From positions 468,641 through 532,640 of the forward strand of contig CACRSC010000030.1 of the NCBI GenBank assembly GCA_902651635.1: DNA of 64,000 bases, written 5' to 3'. Of this stretch, positions 1-10,101 are shown one piece after another. The stretch is from Mastigamoeba balamuthi. Lineage: Eukaryota > Evosea > Mastigamoebida > Mastigamoebidae. Under the pieces are notes generated by a model. The model did not search any database and was not told the origin of the DNA. It was given only the letters and a program-made list of their open reading frames with translations. A program made the translations under genes and the position numbers. Position 1 is the first letter of the stretch; the number at the start of each line of letters is the position of its first letter.

Positions 1-1
1 G

Positions 2-559
2 GTCAGCTACGCGGGCCCGATCGATTTGGAAGACACGGAGAGCCTGATGTCGGGGATAAGAGACGGCGCGCTATCGTTTCAGGTGCTGCTGGGGTTCTGC
101 GCCCGCGAGATGTCGCTGGAGAACATGCACTTCCTGATGGACTGCTCGCGACTCCGCTCGCTCGTCGCCGAATCGTGCTGCAACGCCGACGCGATCCCGC
201 TGGTCGCCGACCGGCAGGCCGCCATCAGGGAGATGTACTTCGCAGACCGCGGGCTCGGCCTCAACGTGAGCTCTCGCGCACGGGGCGCCGCGCTGGGCTT
301 CCGCCATGGGGACGCCCTCGTCTGCGACTTCGCCCTCGCCGAGCAGGAGGTCCAGCAGACGTTCCGGATGGACACTCGGTCGAGGTTCACCCAGTCACAG
401 GACTTCAGGTCGGCGGCGGTGATGGCGTTGCTCGAGAGGAGCGCCTTCACGGGCTCTCGCGTCGACTCGCAGTTCTTCCAAGCGCTGCTGCGCTACCCTC
501 ACGTGTTCGCTGCCCGGAGGCAGACCTTCCCGGGCAAACACACAAGCATCGTCGCCTAG
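2..559 (+). CDS. RGS-domain protein, C-terminal part (cut by window edge)
   Basis: The open frame enters from the left edge and stops at 557-559. The visible 185 residues form one RGS domain, the fold that speeds GTP hydrolysis on G-alpha subunits. Family signs are a start helix with ENMHFLMDC (RGS consensus ENI.F....) and a later block ALAEQEVQQTFRMDTRSRF, matching the usual FD.AQ..I...M..D.Y.RF. The final helices follow and the protein ends soon after the domain. Its closest relative in the window is the next gene, read towards it from the other strand: both share the order ENxHFLxDC, YFxDxGLxLNVSSxAR and RFxx. The two are probably inverted duplicates, so the missing N-terminus may also hold a membrane sensor, which is inference. 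No intron is seen in the visible part. Confidence 0.75.
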   Translation, partial: VSYAGPIDLEDTESLMSGIRDGALSFQVLLGFCAREMSLENMHFLMDCSRLRSLVAESCCNADAIPLVADRQAAIREMYFADRGLGLNVSSRARGAALGFRHGDALVCDFALAEQEVQQTFRMDTRSRFTQSQDFRSAAVMALLERSAFTGSRVDSQFFQALLRYPHVFAARRQTFPGKHTSIVA

Positions 560-767
560 GCTTGCATTCAGTGTACCAAGAGATTATGCGAGGTAGATGC
601 CTGGTGAGTACTGCGCAACAGGACAATTCCGCAGAATCCCAACTGTTATTCTCTGTATTTCAATCAATCGTGTCTCGTTATCCGGACACGCGGCTGTATG
701 CACAACTAGCGCACGGCGTCCCGGCAGAGAGCAGTGCGACGTGCTCCGTGCCCCAGGATGGATGACG

Positions 768-3216
768 TCAGGATGTGCTCTCGTAGCTGCTGGAGATGTG
801 CGTTGTCTTGAAGCACTTGGAGGAGGAGACCCTGACGTCCGAGTAGCGCAGCAGCACGTCGAGCACGCGCGGGATCCTGCCGCCCTCGCCGCTCCTCTTC
901 TCGATCGCCTCGAGCAGCGTGACGAGCCTGCAGGCGCGCGTCTCGGCGAACCGCGAGAGGACGTCCATCTGGACCGTCTGGAACACTTCGCGCTCGGCCT
1001 CCTCGAACGCCCGCGAGTCCCCGGCCTCCGCCCCGAGCGCCGCGTGGCGCGCGTGGCTGCTGACGTTCAGGTCGAGGCCGTTGTCGCCGAAGTAGAGGCT
1101 CTGCAGCTGCGCGATCGTGTCGGGGACGAGGGGCTGCAGGACGTCGTTGCGCTTGGCTTCGGCCATCAGGAGGCGCAGGAACGCGCAGTCGATCAGGAAG
1201 TGTATGTTCTCCGCAGACGCCTCACCGGCGCAGTACCCCATGAGTATCTGCAGCGCCAGAGGGCTCTCCAGCAGCGCCCCCAGCCTCGGAGTTTGCGTGT
1301 GGTCGAGGGACACGACCTCGGGAACTAAAAGCTGGAAAAAACAGAGTCAGAGAAAAAAAAGGATACAAAAACAATTGTCCTTGCCTGAGAGAAGACAGAG
1401 TCCTCGTTGAACATGTTGAACAGGCGGATGGCAGCGTCGAGGGTCTGGTTGCAGCGTCTCTGTCTGCGCAGCGCTATGTTTCCGCGCTCGATGCCCGCTA
1501 GCAGCGACTCGAAATTGGCCCTCAGCGCGCCTCCCAGCGTCGCGATCTCGTTGCCCTGGTCCTCCCAGTTGATGGTCGCGTCGTCGACGAGCGACGGGGG
1601 CGCCAGCACGACCTCCGTGGCCCCTGGCGTGTTTTTGTTCTGCTCGTTGCGGAACACGCGCATCGTGTCGTTCTTCTGCTGGTGCACCCGCTCCGTCGCT
1701 GGCCGGTCCGATTTCAGTGCGCGAATCAACTGAGCTTCAGTTGCAAATACCCTGAGAAGCCTGCTGCTTCAGGAATGCGCTGAACGAGGCGATTCTGCGC
1801 AGGACGAGGACCTCGAGGCCCGCGAAGAACCCCGCGGACATGGCGACGGTGGCCACGAACACGCAGACGACCATCGGCAGGACCACCCTGAACCCGGCCT
1901 CGATGACGACCTTGGGCCTGTCGGCGCGGAACACGACGCCGTTGGCGACCATCGCCCAGGCCCGCGTGGTGTAGCGCGCCGAGCTGCGGATGGGAATTTT
2001 GGGGCAAACGCTGCTCAGAGCGTCCCCGCGGCTGCTCCGCGCGGTGCTCGACAGCGACGTGTCCAGGACCGCGTGCCCGTACCACTTGGAGTACTCGTCG
2101 TCGGGCAGCGGGCTCGGTGACAGCCCGTGCGGGAACCCCGAGTCGAACAGAGAGACGCACGCCGGAACGGCCTCGGCGAGTTTGCTCGTGAAACGGCCGA
2201 GTCGCACAGCCCAGACGATCGACCCCAGGGGCTCCTCCGAGGGCTGGTCTGTCCAAGTGACGGGTTGGGCCACTAGGACCAGCGCCCCGAGGCCTGGGGC
2301 GATGATGACGCCTCTGCTCGACGGCAGAAGGGCCGCGAGCTGCTCGGTGACGTTCGCGAAGAACTGGGGCACCGCCGTCGGCGTCAGCGGGCACACGGAG
2401 GTGGGCGTGTGGGCAAAGTAGGTCGCGTAGAGCGGACTGTCGCCCGGTCGGGGGTTGGGGGCGTAGAGGGCCATCAGCTCGAAGTCCCAGCGGAAACAGA
2501 GCTCGGAGCCGTCCTTGCTCGTGGCGAAGAAGTTGGCCGAGAGCCACGGGTAGAGCAGCTTGTTCTCTGCCGCAGACTCGTTGCTCAGCAGCTCCTCAAA
2601 CACCATGGCAGTGTCGTCCCACGCCGCGTACTGGTTCAGATTGCTCTGCGGGCAATCAATTGCGTGTGAGTGAGCTTTATCCAGGATCACTCAAATTCGG
2701 TCTCTTCTCCTCCTCCCCCTGTTTCCGGCATATTTTCGCCCGGGCGAGGCAGAGAATTGGCCCGTTTGCTGCGGCGCGCTAGGGAGTGCTCTACTGCCGT
2801 GTTTGGTATTATGCGAGAGCAGAACCACTGTGGGAGGAAGCGGGGAAGGGAGTGGCGGGGGAGCAAAAAAAGTGGTTCGCGCACGCTGGCCCAGTCGATG
2901 CCGCCCCTGAGCGACGCCATAAGCCTGTCGACGTCCCTCCTGCTCGAGTCCTTCTCGACCGTGTTGAGCCCCGCGAGGTAGACCCCCGCGGCGCAGAATA
3001 TCGCGGCGTCTGCGGGGCGCATTTTAGCACTTCCTAGTTTTTTAAAAGCGGGCATTTTTCTCCCGCCCTAAGTCCTCGGGGGCCTCTGGGGATCGCTCCC
3101 AGGGGGCGCCCCTGCGCAGAGGGGGAGCGGGGCGCACTGAACAAGAAGGACATGGCCGCGACCGAGCAGGCCACCTGGCGCCTGAGGGGCCATTTGCGAA
3201 TGGAGGCGCAGGGCAT
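768..3216 (-). CDS. CHASE4-like sensor, transmembrane, RGS-domain protein
   Basis: Five exons joined in frame: 3138-3216, 2885-3009, 1751-2645, 1385-1698, 768-1331, giving 658 residues. The N-terminus has a basic start and a hydrophobic span across the first splice. Next comes a region like the CHASE4 extracellular sensor (NTVEKDSSRRDVDRLMASL, then QYAAWDDTAMVFEELLS). A second span (VVLPMVVCVFVATVAMSAGF) leads to a helical linker and a C-terminal RGS domain (ENIHFLIDC ... FEEAEREVFQTVQMD). The layout predicts a plasma-membrane receptor that tunes G-alpha signalling directly from a ligand-binding domain. Donors are GTGCGC twice, GTATTT, and GCAAGG for the last intron (1332-1384), which has GC instead of GT. 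The CHASE4 call rests on pattern only. The RGS call is firm. Confidence 0.7.
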
Positions 3217-4390
3217 TGGGGGAGCGTGGGGATTTATTTTGGGCCTATTCCGCGGATCGCTCTCTCTATTTGGCTCTGCGGAATCTGCGATCCGGGGAAT
3301 TCTCCTCGGATGACGTCGAAGATTGTGCATCCCAGGTATCTGCGGGATTCGGAGGGCGCCGCCGTCCCCGTGCGGCCCGTCTCCCGAGCGCCCGGGGTAC
3401 CGAGTCCGAGTTTGCTGCGAATCTCCGGGGGCGCAATCAATTGAATGATGATTCGCCCTCTGCAACCGCCACGTACCCCCGCACGCCTGAAGGTCGTTGA
3501 AGAGGCACCCGGGCCGAGCGATCTCCCGAGAGTCGGCCCCCGACGAGAGGAGCGGACTTACGAGTGTCCCAACCCTCCGATACCGTTTGCCGGCCTCTCT
3601 GGCCCGCTGGGAAAAACCGCCGGCGATACCCCGCGCGGCCCGTCCAGGCCCCGCCGTGCCCAGCGGCCTCGCCCTGCTCTCTCTGCACGCCCGCCCCCGT
3701 GTTTTCCACGCGGGGACCCCCACCGATGCAAAGGCGATAGTTGCGTCAGCGGGGGTTCCGTTTCGGGCGAGAGATCAGAGCGCGCTTCGCTGCCCGCTGT
3801 GGGCACGTGGGCAGCCCAGAGGGCACCAGAGGCGCCGCTGGGGGCGCAGCCCAGAGGGCGAGGGGGCCGCGGGGTGCCGTGTCGGCGGCTCTCGGCCCCC
3901 GCTGCTCGCGTTCCCCGTGGGAAGCGTTGCCCGCATGTGCACAAGGCCCGTGCAATGCGCGGACGGGCCCCACCGCAACGAGCGAAAGCCCCACAGCAGA
4001 AAACCCGGGAACAAAAGCGTTAGGAAAACCGCAGGCGTGTCCGCACCGCTTCGCTCTCTTTTCCCGACGTTTTTCCGCCCGCAAGTCGGGGCGGCGCAGG
4101 GGGCGCTGGCCGGGGCCCTCTGCGCCGAGGGCGGGCCCCCTGGGACCACTTGCAGTCCGATGCCCGCACCGCCGCTGCGGGCGGCCCGGCGAGAAATTTC
4201 CGGGAAGAGCAAAGCGCCGGTTCCGCGAGCTGCCCGCATTGGGCAAAGGGCCGCGACGCGAAAAACGAACGGAAAAAAAGATTCGCGAGGGACGCCGGCA
4301 GACGCGCACAATACCCCCGAGTGCGAGGGAGAGGGCCCCGGGCTCGGTTGCGTTCGCAGGGCCAGCGGTGCTTCGGCCGCCATCGCGCTA
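3217..4390. other. Divergent intergenic region
   Basis: About 1.2 kb of very GC-rich sequence lies between the starts of the RGS gene (minus) and the SH2 gene (plus), so it should hold both promoters. Open frames run through it on all frames but have no recognisable family, and their composition looks like chance openness in GC-rich DNA. A GGATCG/GCGATCC pair and AT-containing words lie at 3240-3310 near the RGS start. A CAATTGA word is at 3428. Confidence 0.5.
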
Positions 4391-6200
4391 ATGTGGCTGC
4401 GGAAATTGCTGCCCGGGAGGAGGGCGGGCCACGGCCGTGCAGTGCACTCGGCGGGTTCGCATCTCGACACCGCCGCGCGGAAAACGGCCCCGCGCTCGTC
4501 GGGCGACCTGGGCTCGGCGTCGTCGACGGTAACCGCGTACACGTGTCAGGCGCGCTCGGCGGCGTCGCTGCCGACGCTGCCCGCGAGCAGCTGCGCGACG
4601 TCTGTGGCGTCGCCGTCGTCGTCGGGGTCGTACTCGTACGCGTCGGACCTGCCGCAACTGCCGTCGCTGCCGCCGCTACGCGGGGGCGGCCCGGGGCTGT
4701 CGTGGGGCTCCACGTCCTCTGTGGGCTCGGGGCCCTCGCAGCCCGCGAGCTGCGGGCCTCCCAGCGGCCCCGGCGAGGCCGCGGCAGCGCTCTGGGTCTC
4801 GGCCTTTGGGAGCAGGGACTGGGTCCTCTGGGACGACTTCCGCGGGCCCTTCGAGGAGCGCGTGCTCTGCGGCTCGCACTGCCCCCGCTGCCTCTACGAC
4901 GTCCTCGGTGCGCTACTGTGCTGCCGCCCCCCTCTCAGTCCCACCCCGCCCCCGTCCTTCTTTCCCGTTACTTCCGTACATTCATTCCTTCCTTCTCTTC
5001 GGCTCGCCCGCACAACCGAACGCCCCCCACACACCCCGTTGGTGCTGCACAACTGTAAAGGAAATGCTCCCCCACGGCGAAGTGCGTTGGAGAAGGGGGT
5101 GGGCGGAATTGTTCTTTCGGCCACGCTGCAAAATGGGCGGGTGGGGGCTGGCTGGATCGCGTTTGCGCGGGACACCCGAGGGCGGGGGAGGCGGCCGCCC
5201 TGGGCGCTCTCTTCTCGGGCTATTCTCCGTTTTTTCTCCGCTTCTCTGGTTGGTTGTTGTGTTCGGCGCTCCAAAGACACCCACCCCACCCCGCAGCGCT
5301 GCAATGCGCGTTTTTTCAGCACCGATGCGGTTGTTATTCCCTCGTGATGTCACGGGCGTTTGAATAGCGCCCTCTCGGCATTTCCGCCTAAGCCGGAACG
5401 CTGCGCCGTTTTGTTTGTTCTGCAACCCCGCTGGTTTTTGGAGCGGCCGTTGTGGCCTTTTCCACTTTGCTGGACACGCGTGGGACAGCAGGCGTGCCGT
5501 CCCGATGGATCCGGAATTCTGTTGGGGCTCGCTCCTGCCGGGCGGCATCTTTTGTTAGTTACAATCGACCTTACTTTAGTTTTGCGTTTATTTGCTGTTG
5601 TTAAGTCAAACTTCCCCCTCCAGCGCCGTCTTTGGGTTTATAAGCAAGTGATTATCAAGTGACGTGGCTGGTGACGTCTGCTGGCGGTACCCCTTGACTG
5701 ATTGCGCCATTTTTCCCGGGCTTCTCTCGGACTAAACCCGCAGCTCTTGGCTCTCCCCCTGCATCAATTGAGTCTCACGCGGGCCTGCCCTCGCTGCGCG
5801 CGCAGTGGAGGACAACCGCGTGTGGCTCGACGACTTTGTGACTATCGTGGAGCTGTTCTGGCCGCCGCGCGACATGGCGCAGCGCGCGGAGGAGCTCATG
5901 CGCGAGCCCTGGTTCCACGGCTTCATCGACCAGACCCGCTCGACGGCGCTGCTCTTCGCCGACGGGCGCCCGGGCGCGTTCCTGGTCCGCTTCAGCTGCA
6001 CGCAGCGAGCCGCGTACACGCTGTCGAGGCTCGTGGAGAACACGGGGGCCTCGATGCGGGCGGTGGTGCACCACAGGATCGTCAGGGCCCACGGGGCCCT
6101 CGTCTTCATGGGCGAGAGCTTCGTGTCGCTGCCCGTGCTCGTGGCCTCCAAGGCCAAGGACATGTGCCTGCTCTACCCCGTCGGAAGGGGCGTGTGCTGA
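4391..6200 (+). CDS. SH2-domain protein
   Basis: Two exons, 4391-4907 and 5806-6200, give 303 residues. The 898-base intron starts GTGCGC, ends CGCGCGCAG and carries ATCAATTGAG near its end. Residues 1-145 are Ser/Gly/Pro-rich and low complexity. A helical block follows (WVLWDDFRGPFEERVLC, then NRVWLDDFVTIVELFWPP), then an SH2 domain beginning WFHGF. The phosphotyrosine-binding arginine is present in FLVRFS. The stop follows the domain directly. The two repeated ..DDF.. helices before SH2 recall the EF-hand or linker segment ahead of SH2 in Cbl and STAT proteins, but I cannot assign either family. There is no kinase domain, so it is probably an adaptor or transcription-factor-like protein. 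The start codon is the first ATG in frame before recognisable sequence and may be wrong. Confidence 0.65.
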
Positions 6201-6758
6201 GGGGGACAACCGCCAGGCCTCGTTCTCCCCCCGGCCTTTTTTTTCTTTGTTTATAACACACGACGCACGATCAACTGACTGTCAGTGACCGACTTAAGTC
6301 TGTAGGTCGAACCAAAACCAACACAGCAGCAGCAGGCAGCCTTCCCTTTTTTCACAGTTTATCAAAATAAGCCAAGACCGGTGTGGAAATCAATCAATTG
6401 CTCCCCATTCTAATGAGCAGAGTATTACTATTTAGACATTGAATAGTAATTGGCCGCGATAGGCTTTCCACACGCGACTGGGTTCAATTGACGCCAGCTG
6501 CTGCGTGTGGCCTGTGGTCCGGCGGTGCCCCCGGGGTCTGTTGGTTCAGCCCGAGCGCAGCTGTCGCGGTGTGCGGCCTGCGTGTGTTGTTCTCCAGTCA
6601 GCTGAGCTCGGGCCCTGCGGCCCCAAACTTCAATTCAAAGTGCACAATCGAATCGATCTGTTAAAGGCAGTCGCGTGATGGTCCCTGAGTCCTCTGACGG
6701 TGTGTGTGGCGGGTGCTCTGCTCCCTCAGCCCCGCGCAGCTCGGCTTCCCTGCTCCCC
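6201..6758. other. Convergent intergenic region
   Basis: This is 558 bases between the SH2 stop and the stop of the next gene on the other strand. It is less GC-rich than its surroundings, with a T-run at 6238-6247, CAATTG words near 6392 and 6486, and ATTACTATTTAGACATTG at about 6423. It probably holds both 3' ends. No gene is seen. Confidence 0.4.
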
Positions 6759-7807
6759 TTACATATTGCTGGAGCGGGGCGGCGTCCCCGACGTGCTCGG
6801 CTTCACGCTGGGCTTCTTGCCTGAGGAGCTGGGCGTGTGCGCAGGCTGGGTCTTCTTCGGGGTGTTGGACGGGGTCCTGGTGTGGCCCGCGGGCTTGGCG
6901 AGGCTCTGGAGCCCTGCACGCTTGGTCCCGCGGCCCCCGCAGCATCGCAGCGCCACAAAGACGACGTTGGGCAGCGCCAGCGTCGCTGCGATGCCCCACG
7001 CGAGGCACTGGGCCCTGCCCTCGCCCGAGCTGCACCACGCCCAGCAGCCGCGCGCCCTCTGCTCGACCCACACGGCCCACATCGGGTCGCTCTCCTTCCC
7101 CTCGGCCCCCCGCGCCTCCCGCTGCCCCCCTGCCGCTGCTTCCACGCGATAAACGTCCCTCGGGGTCTCCCCGACGGGGCCCGGGCGGTGCTGCTCCGCG
7201 CGGGGGCCCTCCGGGGCCGCCTCGGGCTGCGGGGCGGGGCGCTCGGCGCTCTGATGGCTCTGCTCGCTCTGCTCCGTCTGGCGCGTCTCGGGCGCCGCCT
7301 GGGTCTCCGCCTCCGCCTGCGGGGCCTCCGGGGGCTCCGTCGGGGTGGCCTCGGTGGCCTCTGGGGCGCGCAGGGGCTCCTCAGTGGGGATCGCGACGTG
7401 CGGCTGCTCCGCCAGCTCTGCACGTTTTCACAGAGCGCCGGTTTTTTGAATATTTGAACGTGGCAAAAAATGCGAAAACGACGCAAAAAAAACGGCGCGC
7501 GGAGGTCGCGAGAGAGAGCAGCGGAGGGGGCGCACGCGAGGGGTCGGCGGGGTGGAGGGCAGGGGCGATGGGCTCCGGGAGGTGGGCTGTGTCGGGGAGC
7601 GGGGCGGGGGCGAGGAGCCTGAAGGAGACGAGGACGGGGATGAGCACCGCAGCGGCCTGTGCGCAGCCCAGCCACCACAGAGGACCACACAGAGAGCACA
7701 CAGAGGACCACAGGGCGCAGAGGGACAGGGGGTCAGCAAGGGGGAGTGGGTGGGCTGGGCTGGGCGGGTACCACTTGGGCGCTGAGGCGGAGGTTGGTCC
7801 AGACCAT
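6759..7807 (-). CDS. Small membrane protein of unknown family
   Basis: Modelled as three exons, 7775-7807, 7536-7656 and 6759-7417, that join in frame to about 270 residues. A very short N-terminus leads into a hydrophobic span (AAAVLIPVLVSFRLLA). A long Glu/Pro/Ala/Thr-rich region follows, then WVEQRARGCWAWC and a second span (CLAWGIAATLALPNVVFVAL). A basic, Ser/Thr/Pro/Lys-rich tail ends the protein. The clean third-position GC of the middle exon supports real coding. The last donor is GTGCGC; the first is GTGGTA. I do not recognise the family. The first exon is only 33 bases and is the weakest part of the model. Two single-pass spans suggest an endomembrane protein, with no further clue to function. 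Confidence 0.45.
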
Positions 7808-7983
7808 GGGTGGGCGTGGGCTTCGCCAAGGGATTGCTGTGTATCTGACAGAGCGCAGATTACGCAATCGCAGAGGCGAAATTCTGTTTGACCACGTAGG
7901 AACCCCCACGCAACCACAACCCTCCTTCACCCCCTGTGGCCGCGGCATCGGGTTCCGAATCCCAGATCATACTGCATGTGAAT

Positions 7984-8056
7984 GCGACCTTGGCGCAGCT
8001 GGTAGCGCGTTAGACTGAAGATCTAAAGGTCGCTGGTTCAATCCCGGCAGGTCGCA
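7984..8056 (+). tRNA. tRNA-Phe (GAA)
   Basis: A 73-base cloverleaf. The acceptor GCGACCT pairs with AGGTCGC, with discriminator A. The anticodon loop ACTGAAGAT reads GAA, the T stem is GCTGG/CCGGC, and there is no intron. The anticodon arm TTAGACTGAAGATCTAA is the standard eukaryotic Phe arm. TTTT, a polymerase III stop, follows at 8058-8061. An identical copy lies at 51516-51588 on the other strand. Confidence 0.95.
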
Positions 8057-8168
8057 CTTTTGCTGTATCAGGTTCTCTGTGTTCCTCTTCTTCGCTCACA
8101 TGTTCGCTGCTCTACCAAAAAATGCGGGGTCCCTCCTACCTCTGCTGCTTGCTGGCCTGCTGGCTCTC
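8057..8168. other. Short spacer, no gene seen
   Basis: Sequence between the tRNA-Phe terminator and the stop of the EDR2_C gene on the other strand. No feature is seen. Confidence 0.4.
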
Positions 8169-10101
8169 TCAGTCGAGGGAGCGGGCGTGGCCGTCGAGGT
8201 CGAGGTGGTCCACGCGGACGGCGCCCAGGATGTGCTCGGGCAGCTCGTCCTCGCGCTGGCCCTCGACGACGAACGCGAGCTCGAGCACCAGCGAGCGCAG
8301 CGACCCCTTGACCGCGCCGAACACCGCCGTCGCCGCGTAGCTCGAGGCCACGTCGGCGTCGACCTCGCAGTAGCGCTCGCCAAAGTGGTACGACGTCGCG
8401 ATCTTGCGGCCGATGATCGCGGCGCCGCTGCCCACGGCCCTGCGCGCGAGCCAGGGCCCCGAGACCACGCGCGGGATCAGCTTGAGCCGCGCGCTGCGCT
8501 CGTCGTCGGACGTCGCGGGGTCCATGAACCGCCGCAGCAGCCGCAGGCCCACCGCGTTCTCGCTCGTCTCGTCCTCGGGCACCGCAAAGTACATCACGCT
8601 GCGCGCAGACGCGGCACACGCCATTCAGTTGACTCGGGCGAGCAAAGCCAGGGTACACTAACACATAGCGCCGTTTTTATGTCACACAACACACTTAAGC
8701 AATTGATTCGGAAACCAAAGCAGCGCGCACAGGACACACACATAGCGCCCGCCATTCACTTGATTCGGGGGCAACACCGCAGGAGCCAAAAATACAGCGC
8801 ACTACCCGCAGCAGCACACTTAGCCAATTGAATCTGGCAATCAAAGCACACGCGCACACACAGAGAGCACACTGCTCAATTGATTTAGAGCAGCGTCGGA
8901 GGTGCATACAGCAGCAGGAGGGCGGCACGCACAAGTGCATGTAAGGGGGCCCGGGCAGGATGAAGTTGGTGACGAGCAGGCGCCCCGGGATGCGCCGGAG
9001 CTCAGCCTCGAGCCGCGCGCAGACGTTGTGCTGGCGCTCGCCTGCGACGAGCAGGTCCGCGGCCGCGAGCCTGCAGAGCGCGGGCCGCGAGGGCACCTTG
9101 ACCCTGTCCGCGAGGTACGAGGGCCCCCGGACGGCCATGCCCGTGGCGTCGGCGTCGCCGATGCAGTCGCTGTCGCCGTCAAAGGCCCGCGCGCGCATGG
9201 ACCCGCGGTAGGGCTCGGGCAGCGCGGGCAGCTCCCTGCGGGGCGGCGCCCTGCGGCTGCGGCGCCTCTGCTGCTGCTCGTCGGACGAGGCCGAGCCGCC
9301 CGACGACGACCAGCGGCGCTCCGACGCCGAGGCGCTGCAGGCGTAGCCGCACGAGAGCGCCGACGACGACGACGTGCGGTGCGTGCCGATGGGCGTCGAC
9401 CGCGCCGGCGGTGGCGCCAGCGACAGCGACAGCGACGACGGCGCACTGCACAGCCGCTGGCCCCCGGGGCTCATCGACGCCGACCGCCGCCAGCTACGCT
9501 CGCCGCCGCCCCTCGGTGGCACCTCCAGCGTCGCCGACGACGCCGACGCCGACGCCGAGTCTGTGTCGCCGCCGCGGTGCCCGTGCCGCTGTCCCTCTGC
9601 GCTGCGCTCTCTGTGCTTGTGCTCCCTGTGCTCGCTGTCCTCACTGTGCTCTCTGTGCTTGTGCTCCCTGTGCTCCCTGTGCTCACTGTGGTCGCTGTGC
9701 TTGTGCTCGCTGTGGTCTCTGTGCCCGCGGTGACGCGAGACGACGTCGTCGTCGCCAGAGAGGGCGAAATCAGCGGGGTCGGCGTCGTCGGCGTGCGCGA
9801 GGCGGTGGTGGTGGTGGTGGTGGCGGTGCTCGCCGCCGGGGGTGACGAGGACGACGCGGGGGACAGCGGCGCCTGTGCAGGCGCTCTGCTGCGTGACGGG
9901 CGAGTGCGCCAGCGGCGCGTGCGACAGCGCGGGCACGCGGGCAGCAGCAGCAGCGGCAGCAGCGGCAGCGCGGGGGGCGGAGAGCAGGTGGAGGGCGCCA
10001 GCGGCGAGCAGGAGGGCGTAGGCGAGGACCACGCGGCCCGCGACGCCGAGGGCCACAGAGGCCGCGATGAGGGCAGCGACGACCGCCTGGGCGCTCACCA
10101 T
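8169..10101 (-). CDS. EDR2_C (DUF1336) domain protein with N-terminal membrane anchor
   Basis: Two exons, 8933-10101 and 8169-8598, give 532 residues, with ATG at 10101. Residues 1-40 are a hydrophobic anchor (ALIAASVALGVAGRVVLAYA). Then come a His run, a long acidic/basic repeat rich in SEHREHKHRE-like units, and Ser/Arg-rich linkers. The C-terminal ~230 residues match the EDR2_C/DUF1336 domain of plant ENHANCED DISEASE RESISTANCE 2 and protist homologues: AVRGPSYLADRVKVPS, LVTNFILPGPPYMH|FVMYFAVPED across the splice, RLKLIPRVVSGPWL, and CEVDADVASSYAA. In EDR2 this domain is linked to membrane-lipid binding and transport. The PH and START domains of plant EDR2 are missing here. The intron (8599-8932, donor GTGCGT) is internally repeated. 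Confidence 0.8.
8599..8932 (-). repeat. Intron built of about two 127-base degenerate repeats
   Basis: The intron of the EDR2_C gene contains paired blocks. CGCCATTCAGTTGACTCGGG (near 8620) recurs as CGCCATTCACTTGATTCGGG (near 8749). ACACTTAAGCAATTGATTCGG (near 8691) recurs as ACACTTAGCCAATTGAATCTGG (near 8816). The spacing is 125-129 bases both times. Each block carries a CAATTGA-type word. Confidence 0.7.

Noticed and set aside
3497-5347. 616-residue plus frame upstream of and through the SH2 exon
   Set aside because: Only 4391-4907 shows sequence that joins the SH2 exon. The upstream part is Arg/Pro/Ala-rich chance frame, and the distal part is intron.
8599-8932. Spaced repeats considered as a CRISPR array
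   Set aside because: Only two degenerate copies, inside a spliced intron of a eukaryotic gene.
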